Assembly: GCF_011440305.1 (NCBI RefSeq)
Contig: NZ_JAAOIW010000004.1
Location: 248,001 to 312,000, forward strand
Source: Paenibacillus agricola
GTDB taxonomy: Bacteria > Bacillota > Bacilli > Paenibacillales > NBRC-103111
Length of the DNA: 64,000 bases
Direction of reading: 5' to 3'
In this document: positions 45,315 to 54,821 of the stretch, piece by piece
How the letters are laid out: the number at the start of each line of letters is the position of its first letter
How positions within the stretch are numbered: the stretch's first letter is position 1
Made by a program: the position numbers and the translations under genes
Notes under the pieces: model-generated
The model's input: only the letters and a program-made list of their open reading frames with translations
What the model was told of the DNA's origin: nothing
Databases searched by the model: none

Positions 45315-46000
45315 CAGCTTCCCCCTACCCAAGCATGCTCATAGGCATGCTTACGAATCTGGATCGATTTGTTGAAAAATGGAATAGCCAACTTAAGCTC
45401 ATATTGTGCCTCTATGCCGATAAAAGCCTGCTCTTTATCATTTAAATCAGGAAGAATCACCCTCGTTACTTTCAATCGCTCGGGCTTTAACCGAGTCTTA
45501 TTCGCATAAAGCACAACCATCGGTGTCAAAGCAGCGTTTAACCGCGGCTGGTAGAAGTCTTTGATTTGTTGCTTGGCCTCCTCGGTACCTGCTTGGCTGA
45601 GCGCCTCCAGCTCTGCTCTTTGATTTTTTTCCCAGCCCATTAGCATAACAACTGGCTCGGGGATCCATCGCTCATATTCGTCAACGAATTCCTCGGCTTG
45701 GACGACTTTTTCCTTGGCTGTACCGATCTTCTCCAAGGCTTGGTCCATCCAGCCCTTGGCAGCGGTTTGCTCCCACCTGCTTTTAGCCTCCTGATATACT
45801 AAATCCAGTGGGTACATATTGGCTGCAATGACCTTTGTTGTGTCCGAGACTGCCGATTGTAGTGCCATCTCTGCTAAGGAAACCTGAATAAATCCAACTA
45901 GTAATAAAATAAAAGATAAAAATAAGGGCAAAACAATCGCAGCCTCCAGCACGATGCTTCCTTCCTCCCGACGAGCTAGCCTCATGGCTTCTCTTCCCAT
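45314..46000 (-). CDS. TadE-like pilus assembly protein
   Basis: Pseudopilin of 228 residues. After a short basic start it has the TadE motif EGSIVLEAAIVLPLFLSFIL, a class III prepilin-like segment with Glu at position 5 of the hydrophobic stretch. The rest is a soluble domain, partly helical. It lies between the DUF5702-like gene and the peptidase gene. Start uncertain between ATG 46000 and an ATG five codons later. Confidence 0.82.
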   Translation of the reverse strand: MGREAMRLARREEGSIVLEAAIVLPLFLSFILLLVGFIQVSLAEMALQSAVSDTTKVIAANMYPLDLVYQEAKSRWEQTAAKGWMDQALEKIGTAKEKVVQAEEFVDEYERWIPEPVVMLMGWEKNQRAELEALSQAGTEEAKQQIKDFYQPRLNAALTPMVVLYANKTRLKPERLKVTRVILPDLNDKEQAFIGIEAQYELKLAIPFFNKSIQIRKHAYEHAWVGGS

Positions 46001-46016
46001 GTATAAAGGCGAACCC

Positions 46017-48350
46017 TTAATAAGCCATCACTCCTGTACGAACCATTTGACATCGATTACCAACTACCTCACATGGATAGAGCCCACTGATTCCCAAAAT
46101 TTTGCTTAAGCCTGGTACAAACCATAATTTAATCGAGGTTCCTCCCGTTCCTGAAACATAGGTTGTGCTTTGCAGCAAGTCCATTCCCGTGTTTAATTGG
46201 ATCAAGGCTTGCATTCGGGACAGCAATACCTCGTCACGGCTATGCAACAGCAGAAAGATCCGCAAATAATCTTTGTACGTCAAAGTTACAAGACTGCCCA
46301 GCTTTTTGGCGAGCGGAACGGCATCCCCCTGCACAAGCTTGACCATATCCAGTTGGGCTTTAACGGCACCTTCTGCCACAGCAGCCAATAAAACGAGCAG
46401 CGGTGATCCCACATTCATAGCTTGAATATGCGGCTCCAGTAACGCCTCAGCCGTACCTATCGCCAATCGAAAGGCAAACATCTCTCCATAAGCCAAGGAA
46501 TAATTGCCCAGGCAAGAATTGGCTCCATACAACAAATATTCGACCTCTTGATTGGTAAGAGGATGGCTATCGGGACGCGAAGCTTCCTTGGACTGTTTAA
46601 TATTTCCACCGAGATCCTTCTCCATGCCCAGCGTCCGGTAATTGAATTTGCTAAGCGCATATTCATCCACATAAAATTCATCCCGCACATCCGTCAAAAT
46701 GGACTCAAACCCCGTCAACAGACTCATAGCGCTAGCATTCGCCTTGTCTGCATCTTCAAAATCCAGCTCAGGCACGGGCTGAGCCAGGTCTGCCTGCTGG
46801 TTCGTTTGCATATAAGCCTGATAATAACCGACACTTCCTTGGGAAGGCTCCCCCTGCAAGGCCGCATAGCTTGCTTTAAATGGGTCTGTCGCTGCCACTA
46901 GGCTGCAGCTGCCCATCGCTTTCATAATTTGATCCAGATACGGCTGTGCTTTGTTTCTTTGCTCTCTTTTTGATGTCTTCGCACTTGCTTTATTCGCATT
47001 GCGCTGTGCTTCCTTGGGGCTCTGCCCGATAAAAAGCCCATTCTCCTTTTGCCAAAAGGCTTCAATCGCCTGGCTCGCATTATTATAATTAGCTGCGTCG
47101 AATAACCAAACACTATTAAGCTGCGCCTGCAAACCGGAAAACAAGGCCACGCTTGCCGCTGCTTGCGCACCGTAATCATCCAGTTCCTCCCGGCTAATCA
47201 AATGAATGCTTTCGAAGACTTGATTCGCAGAATACGTAGAGTCGCCGCTATTATTCGATGTTACCGTTCGAAGCTCCTCATTCAAACGGTCATTCGCAGT
47301 TTTGGCTCGGTTAAGCGCTTTGTCGAACTGCTCGATCGTTTTCTTTAGGAAGCTCGCATCTGATGTCGAACGTACCTTGAGCAGCGTCAACAGGCTGGCA
47401 TAACGGATCGTATCATTCAAAAGCTGCTGTAAATCCGCTACCTTGTCGAACATTTCATCCACCTGTAGATTAACTTGGTTTCTGCTCTCCATCAGTCCTT
47501 TTATCGCATCGGCAGCGCCTTGCGTCGCCTTGCTGACCGATTGAATATTGTCGTCAATGCTCTCCAGCTGCTGCTCCAGGCTTTTTAAATGATCCTTGGC
47601 ATCCTGCAAGGATTGCCTGACCTCATCCACTTGATGAATCCCCACGTTACTGCTTAGCTGGTTCAGATCAGCCAATTGAGTCTGGTAAAATGGATAAATC
47701 GCAGTTGCCTTTTGATGGATCGCTTTCCATTCCTCCCACGTCTCATCCATCGCTTCATCCCGCTCATCCAATACCTTCTCAACAGAAACTGCATGTTTGG
47801 AAAAGCTTTGCGCCTGTGACAACACCGTGGAAAGCCCTGTTTTTTTGAATTTATCGACCAGCTCCAACGAATAAATCATCGGCGCCCGATATTTCATATC
47901 CTCCAGAATTTGTTTTTTGAACACCGTATGGCTCGCCAAAGTGTACATGGAAGTCAAACTGGAATTCGTCTCTTCCAAACGTTGGTCAATAAATCGGAAA
48001 TGCTCCGCTTCAATCGTGCCCGACAGGTTGCCTGATACAGCCTTCAGAAAAAAAGCTTCAGCGTTGTCCTGCGCTTGATCCAATGCAAACAGCCCATAAT
48101 CATGAAGCGAAAGCGAAAATGCAGACAGTACAGAGCGAACGCCCGTTTTCACTGCATTCTCGGCCTCTTTCTCGGCAACCTTAATTCGCGAGAAATCAAT
48201 CAGCAGCGCACAAAATAAAAATATCGGCACCAAAATCATTATTAAATATAAGGAAACCGCACCTCCCTGCTCTTTTATGAGCCGCCGCAGCCACTTCACA
48301 GAACTACCTCCCAATACCAATCTCCTAATACCGTTCTTTAGAATGCTCAT
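46017..48350 (-). CDS. DUF5702/TadG-like protein of the Tad locus
   Basis: A 777-residue protein with one N-terminal membrane helix (AVSLYLIMILVPIFLFCALL) after a basic stretch, in the place of the TadG-type pre-sequence. A long extracytoplasmic part includes a predicted coiled coil around residues 210-330 (repeated Leu/Gln/Asp heptads such as LQDAKDHLKSLEQQLESIDD). The C-terminal third looks globular. It resembles the DUF5702 proteins that accompany Gram-positive Tad loci. Probably an extracellular part of the pilus apparatus. Confidence 0.75.
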   Translation of the reverse strand: MSILKNGIRRLVLGGSSVKWLRRLIKEQGGAVSLYLIMILVPIFLFCALLIDFSRIKVAEKEAENAVKTGVRSVLSAFSLSLHDYGLFALDQAQDNAEAFFLKAVSGNLSGTIEAEHFRFIDQRLEETNSSLTSMYTLASHTVFKKQILEDMKYRAPMIYSLELVDKFKKTGLSTVLSQAQSFSKHAVSVEKVLDERDEAMDETWEEWKAIHQKATAIYPFYQTQLADLNQLSSNVGIHQVDEVRQSLQDAKDHLKSLEQQLESIDDNIQSVSKATQGAADAIKGLMESRNQVNLQVDEMFDKVADLQQLLNDTIRYASLLTLLKVRSTSDASFLKKTIEQFDKALNRAKTANDRLNEELRTVTSNNSGDSTYSANQVFESIHLISREELDDYGAQAAASVALFSGLQAQLNSVWLFDAANYNNASQAIEAFWQKENGLFIGQSPKEAQRNANKASAKTSKREQRNKAQPYLDQIMKAMGSCSLVAATDPFKASYAALQGEPSQGSVGYYQAYMQTNQQADLAQPVPELDFEDADKANASAMSLLTGFESILTDVRDEFYVDEYALSKFNYRTLGMEKDLGGNIKQSKEASRPDSHPLTNQEVEYLLYGANSCLGNYSLAYGEMFAFRLAIGTAEALLEPHIQAMNVGSPLLVLLAAVAEGAVKAQLDMVKLVQGDAVPLAKKLGSLVTLTYKDYLRIFLLLHSRDEVLLSRMQALIQLNTGMDLLQSTTYVSGTGGTSIKLWFVPGLSKILGISGLYPCEVVGNRCQMVRTGVMAY

Positions 48351-48376
48351 ATTGCAAGCTTAATCTGCCTCTCCCC

Positions 48377-49381
48377 TTACTCATGGATCACAATAACGAT
48401 ACCTTTACGCTGTAATTCTTGCCGAAAGCTTGCGGATAAAGTAACGGTATCCTTGCTCGATTGCTTAAAAAAATGCCAGACCACTCCTTTTATTTGTGTA
48501 CCCGCCTGCAGCAGTTCGGCATCCTTAGGCATTTGGACATTACGCAATTGGCTTTCATTAAATGTATAAAAAGCCTGGTGCGCGACCTCATTGGCATCCA
48601 ATGCGTCTACCTGCCGATCCGTTGTGCCGTGGACTCTGACCGTCTGCTCCGAACCATTCACAAGGGCTTGCAAATATCTTGCAGCACTTGCATGGCTGTT
48701 AATGACCGTCCGCTGCTGCGGCGCTGAGCGAGGCTCCACAAAGGTTGCCAATGCCGCACGTGGCGTGATTCTTCCTTTGACCTCACTAATAAAGGTTCGT
48801 GTAAGGTCGATGATGCGGATGGATTCCACCGGGTCAACCACCTGCGAATAAGCACCCGATTGCACCTCGCTAAGCAGCCATTTGTCCGCATAAGCTGGTT
48901 TATGGAATGGCCTATTCACATTAACAGAAACTTCTCGGGATAAGCCTTTATTGCTGTATTGCATCAGCCCGCTCCAATCCTTGGCAATGGCTGCACCCAC
49001 ACGCCGCAGCTTGTTTTCCGGGCTGCTGTCATTGCTTGCACCCGAAGTAGGCAATACGATTTGAGCACCCGCATTCGGAACCAAAAACGCAAACAAATCC
49101 GAGACACTGTCGCTATGCAGCCGCCAATAGAGACCGTCATCCTCGCCTGGATTAAAGGCGCCTGTAATAGGGTCTCGCCTGCTATTGTCCCATATAAAGG
49201 CAGTCCGGTCAGCAGCGATCCCCGCAGTATGTTGTGCGGATGAGGATTGGAACACAAAAAGCGCCAAGAACAATAAAGAAAGCGTGCAAATGAGTATAAG
49301 TGGCATAACAAAGCTGGCTTCTATCGTAAATGTACCTCTGGAATCAAGGAGTAGGCGACGTATACGACGTAGCTTGTTCAC
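48377..49381 (-). CDS. TadE/TadF-like pseudopilin
   Basis: A 334-residue protein with prepilin-like motif GTFTIEASFVMPLILICTLS near the N-terminus followed by a large soluble domain. The GTG start overlaps the stop of the Flp pilin gene (GTGA). With the second TadE-like gene and the DUF5702-like gene it forms the minor pilin set of the locus. Confidence 0.8.
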   Translation of the reverse strand: MNKLRRIRRLLLDSRGTFTIEASFVMPLILICTLSLLFLALFVFQSSSAQHTAGIAADRTAFIWDNSRRDPITGAFNPGEDDGLYWRLHSDSVSDLFAFLVPNAGAQIVLPTSGASNDSSPENKLRRVGAAIAKDWSGLMQYSNKGLSREVSVNVNRPFHKPAYADKWLLSEVQSGAYSQVVDPVESIRIIDLTRTFISEVKGRITPRAALATFVEPRSAPQQRTVINSHASAARYLQALVNGSEQTVRVHGTTDRQVDALDANEVAHQAFYTFNESQLRNVQMPKDAELLQAGTQIKGVVWHFFKQSSKDTVTLSASFRQELQRKGIVIVIHE

Positions 49382-49623
49382 TTTGGACTAATGGAGGTGG
49401 CATCGCCCTTAATAGTCGTCGATTGGTCCGTAACTTCCGATTGTGTGGCATTAAACATTTCCAGCACCCATTTCATAATCCATTTTCTAAACGCGATCGC
49501 TATAATAACTAGAACAGCGACAATCAGCAGGATCTCCAAAGTGCCTAAGCCGTCCTCGTCCCTCCAAAATTTTTGCATCATTTTAAAGCTTCTGCTTAGA
49601 ATCATCATTAACATCCACTCCAT
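49378..49623 (-). CDS. Flp-type (type IVb) pilin
   Basis: Major pilin candidate, 81 residues or slightly fewer. The prepilin motif EDGLGTLEILLIVAVLVI is clear, with Glu at position 5 after the expected cleavage before Leu. A single hydrophobic helix and a short polar tail follow (ATQSEVTDQSTTIKGDAT). Start uncertain among several ATGs; GGAG lies nine bases before the sixth codon. Cleavage by the TadV-type peptidase encoded downstream is expected. Confidence 0.85.
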   Translation of the reverse strand: MEWMLMMILSRSFKMMQKFWRDEDGLGTLEILLIVAVLVIIAIAFRKWIMKWVLEMFNATQSEVTDQSTTIKGDATSISPK

Positions 49624-49630
49624 CCTTATA

Positions 49631-50494
49631 TTATTGCTCCATCATCAAAATAGCGGGAGCGGCAACCACAACCATAACGACAAGAAATATAAATACCATC
49701 GGAAACACCATTTTGGAGGAGGCTTCCTCGCCAAGTGTTTTGGCAATGGCCTTTCGTTTCTCCCACAGGGTAAAGGAAAGCTCCTTCAGCGACATCACAA
49801 GCTCATCGCCGCCGCGTTTATAATTGAGCAAAAGGGTAGTCGTAAATAACGATACCTCCTGGACGCCACAACGTTTATTAAAGTCCTCCATCGATTTGGT
49901 GAAGGAAGCATTTATGCTGATCTCATAAGCAACGACCGCCAATTCCGATAGCAGCGGACTTTTCATGACGTTGGGATTACGCTCGATGCAGCGCATTAGT
50001 GCCTTTTGCACCGATTCTCCAGCATTGACAAGCAATACAATTTGATTGACCATTTCCGGCAGGTCGAGCAGCATTTGCCTTTTTTTCTTTTGCAATTGGC
50101 TTGCCAGATTTTTGTACATCAGAAAGGGTAAAAATAACATCAGCCCTCCACCATAAGCCAGCATCTCTGCACCGGTTTCCGTCACCCATCCGAGTAAGGT
50201 GCTCCCAACAATAATAAGCAAGCAAAATGATAAAATCTGGACGATAAAGCATTTGGTGCGAACCACTGCTACCTTGCTCCCATGTAGACCAAACATCAGA
50301 TGATGAACATTGGAGATGCTCTCTGGAATCCGATCCGTTATTCGAAAATAATCAATTAGCCATAGCGATAACGGCGCTAGCCAATAAGGATTAAGATAGG
50401 ACTGGTATTCCTTCGAAAAATGGCTGTAGGATCGATATACCCGCGCCAGCAATGTCACCATGACCAGCAGCTCGACAACTAATAAAATGAGCAT
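49631..50494 (-). CDS. TadC-type inner-membrane platform protein
   Basis: T2SS-F family membrane protein of 287 residues. An N-terminal hydrophobic segment, a T2SS-F soluble domain (about 130-260, with LDLPEMVNQIVLLVNAGESV and TLLLNYKRGGDELVMSLKEL) and a C-terminal hydrophobic segment (MVFIFLVVMVVVAAPAILM) are visible. Pairs with TadB to form the platform on which the pilin is extruded. Followed after seven bases by the pilin gene. Confidence 0.9.
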   Translation of the reverse strand: MLILLVVELLVMVTLLARVYRSYSHFSKEYQSYLNPYWLAPLSLWLIDYFRITDRIPESISNVHHLMFGLHGSKVAVVRTKCFIVQILSFCLLIIVGSTLLGWVTETGAEMLAYGGGLMLFLPFLMYKNLASQLQKKKRQMLLDLPEMVNQIVLLVNAGESVQKALMRCIERNPNVMKSPLLSELAVVAYEISINASFTKSMEDFNKRCGVQEVSLFTTTLLLNYKRGGDELVMSLKELSFTLWEKRKAIAKTLGEEASSKMVFPMVFIFLVVMVVVAAPAILMMEQ

Positions 50495-50510
50495 AGTTTT
50501 GCTTGCTCCC

Positions 50511-51302
50511 TCACACCTTAATATTCATAATCATTTTTGTGATGCCAAAGCAGCCAAGAAGCACTACAAGGGCTACAGTCATAATCAAATAGCCGGTTAT
50601 CCCTTGATAAATGGGTTCCATGTAATCCGGTGAACTAAAGCTGAGCACAGCAATCACAATAACCGGAGCAAAGGCGAGAACTCTGGATTCGAAGCGCTTT
50701 TGAGCCATCATCACGGAAATCTCCTGCTGAATATCCAGCTTCTCCTGGATAATGGAAGCCGTCCGCCGGATCACATGGACCAGATTGCCCCCTGTACGTT
50801 TGCAGGTGACAAATACTTCGGTAAATTGTCCGATATCATCGATCTGCGATCTTTCGCTTAAATCCTTTAGGGCCAGCTCGATCGTCTCCCCATTTTCAAT
50901 GCGCCGGTTGATCGTTTCAAGCTCCCTCACAATAAGCGCACGGGGGTCAGGATATAATAGCCTTAAATCAATAAGCGTGTCCTGGAAAGCATTTTCGACC
51001 GATTTACCGGCACTAAGTGCCGAGGATAAAGAGGCTAATGCTTGCTTAAACTGCAATTGAAGCAGCGACTTACGTTTAATAACTAGTTCTTTTTTACGTA
51101 ATCTCGGAGCATACAGACCCAGCATGGCCAGGAAAGCTGCGGCAATCAGATGCTGGTAAAACACATAACCAATACCACCTAATAGGAACATCGCGACCAA
51201 TATCGTCAAAGCGGTTTCCAGCGTCGTCATTTCATAGTCGTTATATTGGATAAAAGTCGGCCCTTTGGACGTTTTTGCTCGTTTGGAAATAAAAAGCTCC
51301 AT
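50511..51302 (-). CDS. TadB-type inner-membrane platform protein
   Basis: T2SS-F family protein of 263 residues: two N-terminal hydrophobic segments (ILVAMFLLGGIGYVFYQHLI), a T2SS-F core (FKQALASLSSALSAGKSVEN; TCKRTGGNLVHVIRRTASII) and C-terminal segments. ATG 51302 follows GGGGGAGGT, so the longer frame to 51317 is rejected. Acts with TadC and the TadA ATPase. Confidence 0.9.
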   Translation of the reverse strand: MELFISKRAKTSKGPTFIQYNDYEMTTLETALTILVAMFLLGGIGYVFYQHLIAAAFLAMLGLYAPRLRKKELVIKRKSLLQLQFKQALASLSSALSAGKSVENAFQDTLIDLRLLYPDPRALIVRELETINRRIENGETIELALKDLSERSQIDDIGQFTEVFVTCKRTGGNLVHVIRRTASIIQEKLDIQQEISVMMAQKRFESRVLAFAPVIVIAVLSFSSPDYMEPIYQGITGYLIMTVALVVLLGCFGITKMIMNIKV

Positions 51303-51351
51303 ATACACCTCCCCCATTAACTAATAAAATTAGGCAGCCTGACACAGCTAA

Positions 51352-52581
51352 TTATGGCATTATTGTAATTCCCGACATCCTTAGCTTCTCTTGTTGAAGC
51401 AGCATTTTTCCGGTTGGCTGAAGCTCGCCCATGACCCGCCCCTCCTTGTCCTCCCCGCTTTCAACAAATTCGAACAAGCGATTTAACTTCACCTCGCCCC
51501 CTTCCATCCCGATAATTTCATTAATTTCGGTAACTCTTCGTGTGCGGTCTCGCAGCCGCTGAAGGTGAATCATCACATCGATAGCCGAGCAAATTTGCTT
51601 GCGCACCACCTCAACCGGCAGCGCCGCGCCGCTCAGCACCATCGTTTCTAGCCGGCTTAGCATATCTGTGCTTGAGTTAGCATGGCCAGTCGATAACGAA
51701 CCATCATGCCCCGTGTTCATCGCCGATAGCATATCGATCGCCTCCGCTCCACGAACCTCGCCCACAATAATTCGATTCGGCCTCATCCGCAGCGAGGAGC
51801 GGATCAAATCACGGATCGTAATTTCCCCCTTCCCTTCCGTGTTGGCATTTCTTGTTTCCATGCGCACCAGATTGGGCACCGTAAGAATTTGCAGCTCGGC
51901 CGAGTCCTCAATCGTAATAATTCGTTCATCGTCAGGAATATATTGCGATAAGGCATTGAGAAAGGTCGTTTTTCCTGAGCCTGTACCTCCTCCAATAAAC
52001 AGATTGTATTTGGCTTTTACCAGATCGATCAAAAACGCTGCGGCTGTGGGGGTTAGCGCCCCTTTGGCAATCAGCTTATCAAGCGTTAAGGGAGACTCCG
52101 GGAATTTGCGGATCGTCATCGCCGGTCCCTCTAGAGCGACAGGAGAGAGCACCACATTAACCCGCGAGCCATCCATGAGCCTTGCATCAACAATCGGATT
52201 CGCTTCATTAACCGCCCGATTGACCTTGGCGACAATCGCTTGGATCACATCTTCCAGCTTTTCCTTGCTCTCGAACTTTACCTCTGACAGCCTTACACGC
52301 CCACCCTCCTCTATAAAAATTTGATCATGGCGATTGATCATAATTTCGGTTATGGCCGTATTGTCCACCAAGGGCTGCAATACATCCAAGCCACGAAAGG
52401 AATGAAACAGCTTGAGGATGAGCGTACGCTTGCTTCCAGCTGTTTGGTATTGGTCAAACGAGAGCTGGAATACCTCATGCTCAATCATCTCCATTAGCTG
52501 TTGGTCGGTGACCGAATAAGAGAGGTCCAGCTTTTCTTTGATCAGCTGCTTCAGCCCAGTAAAGATATCATCTTGCAACAT
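51352..52581 (-). CDS. TadA/CpaF-type pilus assembly ATPase
   Basis: Hexameric secretion ATPase of 409 residues that powers pilus assembly. Walker A GGGTGSGKTTFLNAL, Asp box region RIITIEDSAELQIL, arginine-rich VRMETRNAN, Walker B MRPNRIIVGEVRGAEAIDM and His box TGHDGSLSTGHAN are all present. Its start overlaps the end of the TadZ-like gene by 14 bases. Confidence 0.95.
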   Translation of the reverse strand: MLQDDIFTGLKQLIKEKLDLSYSVTDQQLMEMIEHEVFQLSFDQYQTAGSKRTLILKLFHSFRGLDVLQPLVDNTAITEIMINRHDQIFIEEGGRVRLSEVKFESKEKLEDVIQAIVAKVNRAVNEANPIVDARLMDGSRVNVVLSPVALEGPAMTIRKFPESPLTLDKLIAKGALTPTAAAFLIDLVKAKYNLFIGGGTGSGKTTFLNALSQYIPDDERIITIEDSAELQILTVPNLVRMETRNANTEGKGEITIRDLIRSSLRMRPNRIIVGEVRGAEAIDMLSAMNTGHDGSLSTGHANSSTDMLSRLETMVLSGAALPVEVVRKQICSAIDVMIHLQRLRDRTRRVTEINEIIGMEGGEVKLNRLFEFVESGEDKEGRVMGELQPTGKMLLQQEKLRMSGITIMP

Positions 52582-53704
52582 ACACTTGAGCCTCAGCTTT
52601 CTTTAAGCCAAGCTCGCCAAGCTTGCTGAGGCTTTCACTAAAGGCTCCTCTTGCCTGCAGCGCTTCAATGCTGCCGTAAGCCTTCCATTCAGGAACATAG
52701 GGCAGGAACCCGGATATGGCAGCCGGAAATGCATCGCGGTTATTAAGCAGCACCCCATTGAATTTATTCACTAGGATCGTGATCTTACGCAGCCATTCTT
52801 CATTCTCTTGTGTTGCCCTCAGCTTAAGCTGCTTCATTAAAGCATCCGTCTTCTCCAGGTGGACACGGTCATCGACAACTAGCCACATCACCTGGTCACT
52901 TAAGCGAAGGGCGGCTAGCGTCCTTGGCTGCACGGTCGAATCCAAATCTATCACGACCTTATCGTACACCCCGGTTGCCAGGATAGAACGTATTAACGAT
53001 TCCGTATCCTTCGCGGTCATTTCCTCCATCTCGGCCGGCTCCACCATGCCGGGGAAATAGTCAAAGCCCATCAGGGGATGGCGTCTTTTATAAAGCTCCA
53101 CCTTTGCCGTTTGCAATTGCACATCCGCTTTTCCGTAATACAATATCCTGGAAAAATACGTTTCCTCCGGCTTTGATCCCCCCTCAATCCATGAACGTGA
53201 AGGTAGCTGCTCCAAATTCAAGTAAAATACACGTGCTCCCTGGTGAAACAGCTCGCGGGCAAGATGGACGGCGGTTAACGTTTTACCGCTTCCACCAACT
53301 GCTGAATACACAGAAATGACAGCAGCAGATCGATTTCCTTTTAATTTCGAGCTGCTTGTATACTCGTTAAAATGTGAAATCATATGGGACAACAACTGGT
53401 TAAGCGGCTGGTATTTGCATAAAACCGGATATTCGACAATATCTGCTGCCGTAAAAGTATCGCTCAGGATGATCAAGCATCCACTTCGCTGTTGGAACAC
53501 CTGCTCAGGCAACGGCAAGAAGCCTTCATGGACGAGTAAAATATAGGGCTCCTTCGTTTGCTCCACATAAGCAAAGCCTTGCTCCTTATTCGTAAATACG
53601 GCCAGCATAAACGTTTCGGCATGCTCTGAGGTACGAATATAGGAGGCGCACATATCAACAAAATAATGATCCTCTTCCAGCAAAACCAGTTTCATTTTGA
53701 CCAT
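52568..53704 (-). CDS. CpaE/TadZ-like localisation ATPase
   Basis: MinD/ParA-superfamily protein of 378 residues. The N-terminal 120 residues look like an atypical receiver domain (KLVLLEEDHYFVDMCASYI) with no clear phospho-acceptor. The ATPase domain has the P-loop VYSAVGGSGKTLTAVHLA, in which the first Lys of the usual KGGxGKT is replaced by Val, and VVIDLDSTVQPRTLAAL. CpaE/TadZ proteins place Tad pili at a cell pole. AAGGAG precedes the ATG. First recognised gene of the Tad operon. Confidence 0.87.
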   Translation of the reverse strand: MVKMKLVLLEEDHYFVDMCASYIRTSEHAETFMLAVFTNKEQGFAYVEQTKEPYILLVHEGFLPLPEQVFQQRSGCLIILSDTFTAADIVEYPVLCKYQPLNQLLSHMISHFNEYTSSSKLKGNRSAAVISVYSAVGGSGKTLTAVHLARELFHQGARVFYLNLEQLPSRSWIEGGSKPEETYFSRILYYGKADVQLQTAKVELYKRRHPLMGFDYFPGMVEPAEMEEMTAKDTESLIRSILATGVYDKVVIDLDSTVQPRTLAALRLSDQVMWLVVDDRVHLEKTDALMKQLKLRATQENEEWLRKITILVNKFNGVLLNNRDAFPAAISGFLPYVPEWKAYGSIEALQARGAFSESLSKLGELGLKKAEAQVYVAR

Positions 53705-53745
53705 AACACCACTCCTTGATTGTTGGCTTTATTGTTTCGTTCTCG

Positions 53746-53889
53746 TCACACCTCTCCCATTAGCTGCATCACTCCACTCACCACAAGCACGACTCCAACA
53801 ATAGCCAGCACGATGGCTACACTAACCTTACTGGAAATTCGAACACCCCCATGCCCAAATGTGGACGCAAAAAAAGCACACGCTGCCAA
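53746..53889 (-). CDS. Possible small membrane protein upstream of the Tad operon
   Basis: A 47-codon frame from TTG 53889: a polar N-terminal part with FGHGGVRISSK, one hydrophobic helix (VSVAIVLAIVGVVLVVSGVM) and a short end MQLMGEV. The ribosome site is weak (AAGAG, eight bases off) and the start codon is not ATG. It could be a small pilus-associated membrane protein or a chance frame. If it is not real, the 298-base gap here holds no other gene that I can see. Confidence 0.3.
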   Translation of the reverse strand: MAACAFFASTFGHGGVRISSKVSVAIVLAIVGVVLVVSGVMQLMGEV

Positions 53890-54002
53890 GAAAAATCTCT
53901 TGAACAGCGGTGCTTCCGCGTTTGCATTTCATATTTACGTTGATTATAACATAATTTATGGGTTTATCAACTTATTTTTGGAAAATGATGAAGGCAAGCT
54001 GA

Positions 54003-54404
54003 TTACATCATAATTTGAATGAGCAATCCAAATAGCAGCTCTAATTCCTGAACTGAAATATTAAGCGTTTTGGCCTGCAAAAAAAAGCTGAGCTCAGGAT
54101 TTTCTTTGAGCAAATTCATTAAATCCAGCAGGTGGTCTATGGGTGTTTGTTCATATTCGGAGATAACTGTTTTGTAGGTAAAGCTATTACCAACCTGCTT
54201 GATAATGCCAAATTCAATTAATTTTTCAAGCCATTTTTGAATATGCTCTTGGGTAGTATCGAGGAAATTAGCCATTACTTTATGTGGAAGCGAGCACGCT
54301 CCATCCTCTACGCTTTTGAGCTCGATTAATTTAATCAGTCTGCGATAATTTTGAATACGAACCACGATTTGATCGACACTATCTGCCGAAAACATTTCCT
54401 TCAT
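54003..54404 (-). CDS. Hypothetical protein with winged-helix-like segment
   Basis: A 133-residue soluble, mainly helical protein. Residues about 25-75 (LIKLIELKSVEDGACSLPHK, HIQKWLEKLIEFGIIKQVGN) have the spacing of a winged-helix DNA-binding domain, followed by a helical C-terminus with many Leu. No family recognised. It lies three bases after the DUF1304 gene on the same strand. Confidence 0.65.
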   Translation of the reverse strand: MKEMFSADSVDQIVVRIQNYRRLIKLIELKSVEDGACSLPHKVMANFLDTTQEHIQKWLEKLIEFGIIKQVGNSFTYKTVISEYEQTPIDHLLDLMNLLKENPELSFFLQAKTLNISVQELELLFGLLIQIMM

Positions 54405-54407
54405 GGC

Positions 54408-54767
54408 CTAATACAACCAAACGAATAAAAAAGTAATAAACGCAGGCAAGCCTTGAACGACAAGGATCGAACGTTTCGCCGTCATTCCCCCGAAGATGGC
54501 TGCAACCATAATACAGCCCAAGAAAAATAACTGAAGCTCGCGCGCTACCAAGTCATTGCTATAGAGCAGGCTCCAAATTAAACCCGCGGCTAAAAATCCA
54601 TTGTACAGTCCCTGGTTAGCTGCAAGCGATTTGGACGCCTCTGCGACCTGCTGGGTCATTCCAAAGGTTTTTAATCCTTTAGGCTTCGTCCATTGGAACA
54701 TTTCCAAATACAAGATGTACAAATGCTCAAGCGCAACAATGCCAACTAAAATTGGGGTGATCAGCAC
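54408..54767 (-). CDS. DUF1304 membrane protein
   Basis: A 119-residue integral membrane protein with four hydrophobic helices. EHLYILYLEMFQW in helix 1 and ANQGLYNGFLAAGL in helix 2 are hallmarks of DUF1304. Starts with GTG after AAGGAGG. Function of the family unknown. Confidence 0.9.
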   Translation of the reverse strand: MLITPILVGIVALEHLYILYLEMFQWTKPKGLKTFGMTQQVAEASKSLAANQGLYNGFLAAGLIWSLLYSNDLVARELQLFFLGCIMVAAIFGGMTAKRSILVVQGLPAFITFLFVWLY

Positions 54768-54821
54768 GATACTCCTCCTTCAAATAATTTAGAGCCGAGC
54801 TCGAATGTGCGTAGAGGAGCA

